Source of the DNA: Solirubrobacteraceae bacterium
GTDB taxonomy: Bacteria > Actinomycetota > Thermoleophilia > Solirubrobacterales > Solirubrobacteraceae
NCBI GenBank assembly: GCA_024710825.1
Contig: JANJUA010000241.1
Span: forward strand, 1 to 9,526
DNA length: 9,526 nt
Reading direction: 5' to 3'
Positions 1-5,241 of this stretch are shown in pieces; position 1 is the first letter of the stretch; every line of letters begins with the position of its first letter. The translations under genes were made by a program, and so were the position numbers. Below the pieces are notes generated by a model that was not told the DNA's origin, searched no databases, and saw only the letters and a program-made list of their open reading frames with translations.

Positions 1-623
1 GCCAGCGAGGCGGTGAAGCCGGCGGGCATGTGCTGGACGATCAGGGTGCCCGCGCCGAGACGGGCGGGCAGGCGCGGCCTGAGCGCGGCGAGGGCGCGCG
101 GCCCTCCCGTCGAGGAGGCGATGACGACGGCGCGCGCCGTAGCGGAGCGGACGACCGGGCGAGGGCGGGCCACGGCGGCGCGCCGGGCGGCGGCTCGCGG
201 GCGTGCGGAGCTGGCCGCGGCGGCCCGGACCTTGTCGCCGAGCTGCGTGACGAACGTCGCCAGCGCCTCCCCGGCCGCCGGCTTGGCGACGAGGTCGAAG
301 GCGCCCTCGGCGAGGGCGTCCACCGCGCGGGCGCCATGCGCGGGCGAGAACGCGGAGACGACCACGACCGGCACCTCGGTCGCGGGTGGATGGGTTCGGT
401 TCCGCAGGGCGCGCAGCACGCCCATGCCGTCGAGCCCGGGCATGGCCAGGTCGAGCGTCATCGCGTCGGGGCGATGGCGCTGGCACAGCGCGAGGGCCTC
501 GTCGCCGTCGGCGGCGGCGCCGACGACCTCGAAGCCCTCTCGCTCGAGCGCCGAAGCGACGACCCGGCGCATCAGGCCGGAGTCGTCGGCGACCACGATG
601 CGCTTGCGGGTGGCGACGGACAT
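1..623 (-). CDS. cheB: CheB, chemotaxis response regulator / receptor methylesterase (partial, C-terminus beyond left edge)
   Basis: CheB removes methyl groups from (and deamidates) chemoreceptors, resetting the array after stimulation; it is cytoplasmic and activated by CheA phosphorylation. The first 207 residues are present. An N-terminal receiver domain (about 8-125) has the acidic pair D13-D14, the phosphoacceptor D58 in LDLAMPG, S90 and the conserved K114 before a proline. An Ala/Arg/Pro-rich linker (about 134-163) follows. The methylesterase domain then begins, with the catalytic serine S171 in ASSTGGP and the catalytic histidine H198 in QHMPAGF; the catalytic aspartate would lie beyond the window. 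ATG at 623 is the natural start because it opens directly on the receiver fold. It lies 29 bp after the cheW stop without a clear Shine-Dalgarno sequence, so co-transcription with cheW is likely. Family identity is very clear from both domains. Confidence 0.94.
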   Translation of the reverse strand, partial: MSVATRKRIVVADDSGLMRRVVASALEREGFEVVGAAADGDEALALCQRHRPDAMTLDLAMPGLDGMGVLRALRNRTHPPATEVPVVVVSAFSPAHGARAVDALAEGAFDLVAKPAAGEALATFVTQLGDKVRAAAASSARPRAAARRAAVARPRPVVRSATARAVVIASSTGGPRALAALRPRLPARLGAGTLIVQHMPAGFTASL

Positions 624-652
624 GCGTGCGACGACGGCCGCGGATCAGCGGC

Positions 653-1096
653 CTACGCGGCCTCGGCCAGGAGCGACTCGACGGCGCCGAACAGGCCGAC
701 CGGGTCCAGCAGGACGACGAGGCGCTGGTCGATCTTGGCGATGGCCTCGATCGACGGGTCGCCCGCCGCGGGCACCGTGTCGAGCTGGTCGACATCGACC
801 GTCAGGACCTCCTCGACGTCGTCGACGACGACGCCGGCCATGTCGTGGGCGGTCTCGACGATGACGATCTTCGCGTGCTCCGGGCGCTCGGCGGTGAGCC
901 CGAGCCGCGCGGCCAGGTCGTAGACGGGCACGATCTTCCCGCGCAGCGAGATCACGCCGCGGACCCACGCCTCGTCGGACGCGACGGAGCGGGGCTCGGT
1001 CCAGCGGATGATCTCGTGGACCTGGGTGATGGGCAGCGCGTACTCCTCATCGCCGAGCGAGAAGACGACGAGCTGCCGGGTGGACTCTTCGGACAT
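653..1096 (-). CDS. cheW: CheW, chemotaxis coupling protein
   Basis: CheW is the adaptor that joins chemoreceptors to the kinase CheA in cytoplasmic signalling arrays. The 147-residue protein has the usual length of a single CheW domain. It opens with the typical first strand (QLVVFSLGDEEYALP, residues 8-22) and the VHEIIR segment. The hallmark LRGKIVPVYDL lies at residues 51-61, and the C-terminal half ends in a DPVGLF-type strand. I chose the ATG at 1096 rather than in-frame starts further upstream because it begins exactly at the domain. It is preceded by GAGGT eight bases before the start, and a sigma-28-like promoter lies just upstream (1128-1163, minus strand). cheB follows after 29 bp, giving a cheW-cheB unit divergent from the export genes. 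The combination of size, motifs and neighbours leaves little room for another call. Confidence 0.95.
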   Translation of the reverse strand: MSEESTRQLVVFSLGDEEYALPITQVHEIIRWTEPRSVASDEAWVRGVISLRGKIVPVYDLAARLGLTAERPEHAKIVIVETAHDMAGVVVDDVEEVLTVDVDQLDTVPAAGDPSIEAIAKIDQRLVVLLDPVGLFGAVESLLAEAA

Positions 1097-1127
1097 GGGG
1101 ACAGACCTCGAGGTGCGTGGGTGGCTA

Positions 1128-1163
1128 CCCGGTGATGTTCGGCATGCGACCCGTCCTCTTGAG
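1128..1163 (-). promoter_or_regulatory. Sigma-28-like promoter for cheW-cheB
   Basis: Read on the minus strand, CTCAAG (1163-1158) is followed, with TCAA-N15 spacing, by GCCGAACA (1143-1136) and then by ACCGGG (1133-1128). This is the layout of FliA/SigD/WhiG promoters, TAAA-N15-GCCGATAA. The -10 element keeps the GCCGA core exactly. A start site about 5-8 bases after the -10 would give a leader of roughly 30-35 nt before the cheW ATG at 1096. ACCGGG sits 3 bp further downstream than in the three plus-strand copies. The sigma factor assignment is inference from the motif and the gene content. Confidence 0.7.
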
Positions 1164-1172
1164 CGGCTCAAG
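1158..1172. repeat. Perfect dyad formed by two back-to-back -35 elements
   Basis: CTTGAG-CGG-CTCAAG is a perfect inverted repeat with 6-bp arms and a 3-bp centre. The left arm is the -35 of the minus-strand cheW promoter and the right arm is the -35 of the plus-strand fliO promoter. The two polymerase sites therefore face away from each other with the -35 boxes almost touching. Simultaneous occupancy by two holoenzymes looks sterically difficult, which would make the promoters compete; that last point is inference. Confidence 0.75.
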
Positions 1173-1199
1173 GCGGTTGCGGACCGACCGACTACCGGG
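1167..1199 (+). promoter_or_regulatory. Sigma-28-like promoter for fliOPQR-flhB
   Basis: CTCAAG (1167-1172) is followed by a spacer and ACCGACTA (1187-1194), which runs into ACCGGG (1194-1199). TCAA-N15-ACCGACTA resembles the sigma-28 layout TAAA-N15-GCCGATAA. From the C of CTCAAG to the A of ACCGGG is exactly 28 bases, the same as in the flhA and glycosyltransferase copies. The expected start site near 1200 would give a leader of about 30 nt before the fliO ATG at 1233. Confidence 0.7.
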
Positions 1200-1208
1200 C
1201 GGACCCGC

Positions 1209-1223
1209 CTCCCTCCCGGGTCG
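1209..1223 (+). promoter_or_regulatory. 15-nt leader element shared with flhA
   Basis: CTCCCTCCCGGGTCG occurs here and again, identically, at 5215-5229 before flhA. Here it starts 15 bases past the end of the -10 and ends 9 bases before the fliO ATG. It is pyrimidine-rich, so it is not a Shine-Dalgarno sequence. Its CCCGG could pair with CCGGG (1195-1199 region) in the nascent leader. Its function is unknown; the identity between the two leaders is directly visible. Confidence 0.5.
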
Positions 1224-1232
1224 CCGAACCCA

Positions 1233-1763
1233 ATGTCGATCCCCTCCCTCCGCAAGGTCGCGACGGCGGCCTCAGCCTCTCTCCTCCTGCTGCCCGCGCG
1301 AGCGCTGGCCGATCTCGGCGAGAAGACCCCGCTCGAGCTGGCGCCGGACCAGGCGCAGACAGTCGGCGCGTCCGGCGGAGGCGGCGGCAGCCTCGTGCGC
1401 ACGTTCGTGGGCCTGGCGATCGTCATCGCCGTCATCTACGGGCTGGCGTGGGTCCTGCGGCAGCTCAAGGCCTCGCGCGAGGAGCGCACCCGGGGCTACG
1501 GCCTGTCCTCGGCGGCGGTGGTCGCGCTCGGCCCCGGGCGGTCGCTGCACCTCGTCCGCGCCGGGCGCGAGCTCGTGCTCGTGGGCGTCGCCGAGCACGG
1601 CGTCGTGCCGATCCGGACGTACTCCGAGGAGGAGGCGACGCGCCTCGGCCTGGTGCCGTTCGACGACGGCACCGGCGGCTCGACCGGCACGCCCACCGGC
1701 GGGGGCGGGCGCCCGAGCTACATGAGCATCGTCGACGCTCTGCGCGAGCGCACCATCCGCTGA
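1233..1763 (+). CDS. fliO: FliO-like flagellar export-gate assembly protein
   Basis: FliO is a poorly conserved bitopic membrane protein that helps FliP assemble into the flagellar type III export gate. The call rests on position directly before fliP and on architecture. There is a signal-peptide-like N-terminus (basic R7-K8, hydrophobic run to about residue 26, ALA before D27). A glycine-rich stretch (48-52) precedes one strong membrane segment at about 54-75. A cytoplasmic beta-rich segment follows, containing LGPGRSLHLVRAGRELVLVG, typical of FliO. The tail is glycine-rich. At 176 residues it fits the family. I chose ATG 1233 because it provides the signal sequence and sits about 30 nt after the predicted start site; longer in-frame starts would lie inside the promoter. 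No Shine-Dalgarno sequence is apparent. The stop overlaps the fliP start (TGATG), so the genes are translationally coupled. Confidence 0.83.
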   Translation: MSIPSLRKVATAASASLLLLPARALADLGEKTPLELAPDQAQTVGASGGGGGSLVRTFVGLAIVIAVIYGLAWVLRQLKASREERTRGYGLSSAAVVALGPGRSLHLVRAGRELVLVGVAEHGVVPIRTYSEEEATRLGLVPFDDGTGGSTGTPTGGGGRPSYMSIVDALRERTIR

Positions 1764-2392
1764 TGGACGGCCAGAACGCCCTCCAGATCCTGCTGCTGAT
1801 CGGCGGGCTGACGCTGGTCCCGGCGATGCTCTTCTGCGTCACCGGCTTCACCCGGATCCTCATCGTCCTCGGCTTCATCCGCAGCGCCCTCGGTACGAAC
1901 ACCGCACCGCCGAACCAGGTGCTGGTCGGCATCGCGGTCTTCCTGACGATCTTCGTCATGGCGCCGACGTTCATCGAGATCAAGGACGTCGCGATCGACC
2001 CTCTCAGCGAGAACCGGATAACGCAGACGCAGGCGCTCGAGCGCGCTCAGCTCCCGCTGCGCGAGTTCATGTTCGAGCAGACGCGCGACAAGGACCTCGC
2101 GCTGTTCGTCAAGCTCGCCGACGAGCCGCAGCCGGAGACCCGCGCGGACGTGCCGACCTGGGTGCTCATCCCGGCGTTCATCATCTCCGAGCTCAAGACG
2201 GCGTTCCAGATCGGCTTTCTGATCTTCCTGCCGTTCCTCGTGATCGACCTCGTCGTCGCCACCACCCTCATGTCGATGGGGATGGTGATGCTGCCTCCGG
2301 TCTTCATCTCGCTGCCGTTCAAGATCCTGCTGTTCGTGCTCGTGGACGGCTGGAACCTCGTCACGCAATCGCTCGTGCAGAGCTTCTCCTAG
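1763..2392 (+). CDS. fliP: FliP, flagellar type III export-gate protein
   Basis: FliP is the main pore-forming subunit of the FliP5-FliQ4-FliR1 export gate in the inner membrane. The 209-residue product shows the family hallmarks: TGFTRILIVLGFIRSALGT followed by APPNQVLVGIAVFLT (about residues 27-64), a REFMFEQTR segment, and the C-terminal signature ELKTAFQIGFLIFLPFLVIDLVV. The closing SLPFKILLFVLVDGW stretch is also typical. Four hydrophobic segments are visible. The ATG at 1763 overlaps the fliO stop. Compared with enterobacterial FliP (about 245 residues with a cleaved signal peptide), this one begins almost directly at the first membrane helix and has no signal peptide. The stop codon lies within the AGGAG that serves the next gene, fliQ. 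Confidence 0.97.
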   Translation: MDGQNALQILLLIGGLTLVPAMLFCVTGFTRILIVLGFIRSALGTNTAPPNQVLVGIAVFLTIFVMAPTFIEIKDVAIDPLSENRITQTQALERAQLPLREFMFEQTRDKDLALFVKLADEPQPETRADVPTWVLIPAFIISELKTAFQIGFLIFLPFLVIDLVVATTLMSMGMVMLPPVFISLPFKILLFVLVDGWNLVTQSLVQSFS

Positions 2393-2401
2393 GAGCCCGA
2401 C

Positions 2402-2674
2402 ATGGACCAGGACGTCGTCGTCAGCCTCGCGACCACCGCGCTTCAGCTCGCGCTGAAGATCGCCCTGCCGCTGCTGCTCGCCGGGCTCCTGATCGGCCTC
2501 TTCGTCTCCATCTTCCAGGCGATCACGCAGATCCAGGAGCAGACGCTGGTCTTCATCCCGAAGATCCTCGGGACCGCGCTGGTGCTCGTCGTCGGCGGGC
2601 CGTGGATGCTCAACCAGCTTCTGTCGTACGCGACGGAGCTGTGGGCGAGCATCCCGCAGCTCACGGGTGCGTAG
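2402..2674 (+). CDS. fliQ: FliQ, flagellar type III export-gate protein
   Basis: FliQ is a small helical-hairpin subunit that wraps around the FliP-FliR core of the export gate. The 90-residue length is typical. Two hydrophobic segments (about residues 15-38 and 52-72) flank the conserved loop FQAITQIQEQTLVFIPKI, which matches the family. The start ATG at 2402 has a good Shine-Dalgarno sequence, AGGAG at 2391-2395, six bases upstream and overlapping the fliP stop. fliR begins only three bases after the fliQ stop, consistent with one translated operon. Confidence 0.96.
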   Translation: MDQDVVVSLATTALQLALKIALPLLLAGLLIGLFVSIFQAITQIQEQTLVFIPKILGTALVLVVGGPWMLNQLLSYATELWASIPQLTGA

Positions 2675-2677
2675 GCC

Positions 2678-3460
2678 GTGGAGCAGCTCCTCCTGGAGCG
2701 GCTCGGCGAGCAGCAGCTCCCCGGCTTCTTCCTCGTGCTCGCCCGTCTGACGCCGCTGTTCGTCCTCGCGCCGCTGTTCTCGAGCAAGCTCATCCCGCGG
2801 CGCGTGCGCGGCATCGTCGCGGTGGCGCTGGCGATCGGCCTGACGCCCGTCGTCGTCGGCGACCGCCGCATCCCGCTGGACCTCGTCGCGTACGTCGGGC
2901 TGATGGGCAAGGAGCTGCTCGTGGGGCTCGGCTTCGCGTTCGTGCTGGCGACGCTGTTCGCCGCCCTCCAGGTCGCGGGCACGTTCATCGACACCCTGAT
3001 CGGCTTCTCCTTCGGCGCGCTCGTCGACCCGGTCAACGGCACGAACACCACCGTGCTGGCGCAGATGTACACGATGCTCGGCGTCATCATCTTCATCGCC
3101 ATCGGAGGCGAGGCGTGGGTGCTCGGCGGCTTCGCGCGCACCTTCGAGATCGTCGGCGTGCTCGAGATGCCGTCGCTGAACGCGCTCGTCGCGGGCGCCG
3201 TCGACGCGTTCGTCGGCGTCTTCTTCGCGGCGGTGCAGATCGCCGGGCCGATCCTGCTCGCGCTGATCCTCACCGACGCGGCGTTCGGGCTCGTCTCGCG
3301 CGTCGTGCCGCAGCTCAACGTGTTCGCCATCGGCTTCCCGTCGAAGCTCGTCGTCGGGCTCGTCCTGATCGGCGTCACGCTGCCGTTCGTCGGCGGCTGG
3401 CTGGCCGACGAGGTGCAGTCGAGCGTTTCGCAGGCCCTGCGGACCCTGAAGGTCGCGTAG
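2678..3460 (+). CDS. fliR: FliR, flagellar type III export-gate protein
   Basis: FliR is the single-copy subunit that completes the FliP-FliQ-FliR gate. The 260-residue protein has about six hydrophobic segments and the normal family length. The early segment with RLTPLFVLAPLFSSKLIPRRVR matches the usual FliR N-terminus (residues about 23-44). The QVAGTFIDTLIGFSFGALVDP region (about 99-119) corresponds to the conserved central stretch. The C-terminal QLNVFAIGFPSKLVVGL (about 210-226) is also characteristic. Translation is taken from the GTG at 2678, three bases after the fliQ stop, since it gives full family length; coupling to fliQ is likely as no separate Shine-Dalgarno sequence is clear. 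Confidence 0.96.
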   Translation: MEQLLLERLGEQQLPGFFLVLARLTPLFVLAPLFSSKLIPRRVRGIVAVALAIGLTPVVVGDRRIPLDLVAYVGLMGKELLVGLGFAFVLATLFAALQVAGTFIDTLIGFSFGALVDPVNGTNTTVLAQMYTMLGVIIFIAIGGEAWVLGGFARTFEIVGVLEMPSLNALVAGAVDAFVGVFFAAVQIAGPILLALILTDAAFGLVSRVVPQLNVFAIGFPSKLVVGLVLIGVTLPFVGGWLADEVQSSVSQALRTLKVA

Positions 3461-3486
3461 TGGCCCTTCCCGCGAAGGACCACTGA

Positions 3487-4545
3487 GTGGCCGGCGACAA
3501 GACCGAGAAGGCGACGCCCAAGCGCCAGGAGGAGGCGCGCAACAAGGGCCAGGTCGCGCGCTCGATGGACCTCACCGGGTCGATCATCCTGCTGGCGGCG
3601 CTGTTCGTGCTCGGCTCGGTCGGCCCGGACGTCGGCCGGCGCCTGCAGGAGCTCACGGAGTGGGCGCTGCGCCTCATGGCCCACCCGGAGACGGTCTCGC
3701 GGGAGGGCATCGGCGCGCTGCTGCTGCATGCGCTGAGCGAGACCGGCTCGGCGCTGGCGCCCGTGCTCGCGGTGTGCGCGGCGGCGGCGGTGGCGGTGAA
3801 CCTCTGCATGACGCGGATGAAGCTGTCGAAGGGCGTGCTGAAGCCCCAGTGGCAGCGCATCAACCCGCAGAGCGGGGCGAAGAACATCTTCGGTCCCAAC
3901 GCGCTGGCCGAGGGGGCCAAGTCGGTGACGAAGGTCGCCGTGGTCGCGGCGATCGTGGCCGCGGCGCTGGTCCCGCAGATGGGCGAGCTGGGCACCATGG
4001 TCGGCATGGAGCCGACGCAGCTCGCCGGCGCGCTCGGTTCGACGATCCTGGCGGTGGCCAAGCGGGCGGCGGCCGCGTACTTCGTCATCGGCGTCGTCGA
4101 CTTCGCCTACCAGAAGCACCGCCACGCGAAGTCGATGCGCATGGACAAGCAGGAGGTCAAGGACGAGACCAAGAACCAGCAGCTCCCGGCCGAGGTGCGG
4201 ATGACGATGCGGCGTCGTCAGATGGCGGCCTCGCGCGGGCGGATGATGGCCGCCGTGCCCGAGGCCGACGTGGTGGTGACCAACCCGACCCACTACGCGG
4301 TCGCGCTGCGCTACGACGGCAAGAGCCCGGCGCCGGAGGTCGTGGCCAAGGGCGTCGACCTCAACGCCGCGAAGATCCGCCGGATCGCGGCGGAGTATGG
4401 CGTGCCGATCGTGCCGGACCCGCCGCTGGCGCGGGCGCTGCACGCGAGCGTCGAGGTCGGCACGCAGATCCCGGAGGAGCTGTTCGGGGCCGTCGCCCAG
4501 GTGCTCGCCTTCGTCTACAAGACGTCGGGCCGGCGCGCCGCGTAG
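3487..4545 (+). CDS. flhB: FlhB, self-cleaving export switch protein
   Basis: FlhB is the export-apparatus component that switches substrate class from rod/hook to filament proteins after self-cleavage. The 352-residue product begins with the classic cytoplasmic leader DKTEKATPKRQEEARNKGQVA. A four-helix membrane domain (about 28-210) follows. The cytoplasmic domain carries the autocleavage motif NPTH at residues 266-269, followed by the expected HYAVALRYD and a DPPLARAL segment. The start is the GTG at 3487, with GAAGGA at 3474-3479 seven bases upstream. The conserved EGDP-like stretch near residues 232-238, usually seen after KQEVKDE, is replaced here by a QQLPAEV-like sequence. The last 31 bp overlap the 3' end of the oppositely oriented tetR gene, and no terminator is visible. 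Confidence 0.97.
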   Translation: MAGDKTEKATPKRQEEARNKGQVARSMDLTGSIILLAALFVLGSVGPDVGRRLQELTEWALRLMAHPETVSREGIGALLLHALSETGSALAPVLAVCAAAAVAVNLCMTRMKLSKGVLKPQWQRINPQSGAKNIFGPNALAEGAKSVTKVAVVAAIVAAALVPQMGELGTMVGMEPTQLAGALGSTILAVAKRAAAAYFVIGVVDFAYQKHRHAKSMRMDKQEVKDETKNQQLPAEVRMTMRRRQMAASRGRMMAAVPEADVVVTNPTHYAVALRYDGKSPAPEVVAKGVDLNAAKIRRIAAEYGVPIVPDPPLARALHASVEVGTQIPEELFGAVAQVLAFVYKTSGRRAA

Positions 4546-5135
4546 CCGTCGCCCAGCCGCAGCGCGTTGGCCCACAGCCGGGTGAGCTGGCGGGTGAGCG
4601 TCGGCACGTCGTCGGTGACGCCGCCGCCCACGAACGCCTGCCAGGCGGTTCGGCTGACCATCCACGAGATGGCGCTCGCGGCCAGGACCGGGTCGAGCTC
4701 GGGGTCGGCGAGCCCGCGATCCTGGAGGCGGGCGATCGCCCGCGCGTTGCGGGTGGCGAACGCCTCCGCCCGCTCCCGTCGCGCCCGCGCCACCCCGTCG
4801 TCGAGCGCGGCCATCTGCTCCATCAGCGCCATGATCCGCGCGTTGCGCCGGTACGCGAGCAGGTAGGCGCGGTTGGCGGCCTCGATCACCGCGACGGGGT
4901 CGTCGCCGGCCACGTCCATCCGCGGATGCAGCATCTCCTCGCTCAGCTCGGCCAGCACGGCCACGAAGGCGTCCTCCTTGCGCGCGAAGTACGTGTAGAA
5001 GGAGCCGATCGCCACGCCGGCCTCCGCGGCGATGTCGGCGATCCGGGCGTCGACGACGCCGTCGCGCTCGAACACCGTGCGCGCGGCGTCGACCAGCGTC
5101 GCGCGGGTGCGCATCCCCCGGGGACTCGTCGGCAT
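4515..5135 (-). CDS. TetR-family transcriptional regulator embedded in the flagellar locus
   Basis: This is a 206-residue one-component regulator expected to bind palindromic DNA as a dimer and release it on binding a small ligand. The N-terminal helix-turn-helix domain (about 10-56) is textbook: AARTVFERDGVVDARIADIAAEAGVAIGSFYTYFARKEDAF, given in part, with the GSFYTYF recognition region at 44-50. The helical C-terminal domain gives no ligand clue. ATG 5135 is used; a GTG three codons upstream is an alternative, and neither has a clear Shine-Dalgarno sequence. Its 3' end overlaps flhB tail to tail, and its 5' end faces flhA across 106 bp that contain a perfect inverted repeat. It could be a local regulator of flhA-flhF or an unrelated gene inserted into the operon. 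Base composition does not set it apart by eye. Confidence 0.93.
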   Translation of the reverse strand: MPTSPRGMRTRATLVDAARTVFERDGVVDARIADIAAEAGVAIGSFYTYFARKEDAFVAVLAELSEEMLHPRMDVAGDDPVAVIEAANRAYLLAYRRNARIMALMEQMAALDDGVARARRERAEAFATRNARAIARLQDRGLADPELDPVLAASAISWMVSRTAWQAFVGGGVTDDVPTLTRQLTRLWANALRLGDGYAARRPDVL

Positions 5136-5169
5136 GGCGGGCACGGTGGCAACCGTATCCGGCCGGCGC

Positions 5170-5202
5170 CTCAAGACCGCCGTGGGGCGGTCGATCACCG
5201 GG
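5170..5202 (+). promoter_or_regulatory. Sigma-28-like promoter for flhA-flhF
   Basis: CTCAAG (5170-5175), spacer, GTCGATCA (5190-5197), then ACCGGG (5197-5202). TCAA-N15-GTCGATCA matches the sigma-28 layout, and the 28-base distance from CTCAAG to ACCGGG equals that at fliO and at the glycosyltransferase gene. The predicted leader to the flhA ATG at 5242 is about 35 nt. A perfect inverted repeat fills the spacer. Confidence 0.72.
5175..5192. promoter_or_regulatory. Candidate TetR operator: perfect 7-4-7 inverted repeat in the flhA promoter
   Basis: GACCGCC-GTGG-GGCGGTC is a perfect inverted repeat lying between the -35 and -10 of the flhA promoter and 40 bp upstream of the divergent tetR start. 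Its size is in the range of TetR-family operators, and its position would block polymerase. That the neighbouring regulator binds it, controlling flhA and perhaps itself, is inference. Short GC-rich palindromes do arise by chance in DNA like this. Confidence 0.45.
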
Positions 5203-5214
5203 TGGACCGGCCCG

Positions 5215-5229
5215 CTCCCTCCCGGGTCG
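5215..5229 (+). promoter_or_regulatory. 15-nt leader element shared with fliO
   Basis: CTCCCTCCCGGGTCG is identical to 1209-1223. Here it starts 18 bases past the -10 and ends 12 bases before the flhA ATG, so both distances are 3 bases longer than at fliO. It resembles an anti-Shine-Dalgarno rather than a ribosome binding site. Role unknown. Confidence 0.5.
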
Positions 5230-5241
5230 ATCCATCCCTCC

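Noticed and set aside
1195..1232. CsrA-type binding site in the fliO leader because of GGA
   Set aside because: Only one GGA with no typical ANGGA loop context; insufficient to support.
1097..1435. Longer CheW with about 113 extra N-terminal residues
   Set aside because: The extension crosses the promoter region and the fliO coding start, is low in complexity, and adds nothing to the CheW domain.
2192..2220. CTCAAG in fliP, with similar copies near 1463 in fliO and 6765 in flhA
   Set aside because: None is followed at the right distance by the YCGA core and ACCGGG, and all lie inside coding sequence.
4543..4600. Intrinsic terminator after flhB
   Set aside because: No stem followed by a T-run; the sequence is tetR coding on the opposite strand.
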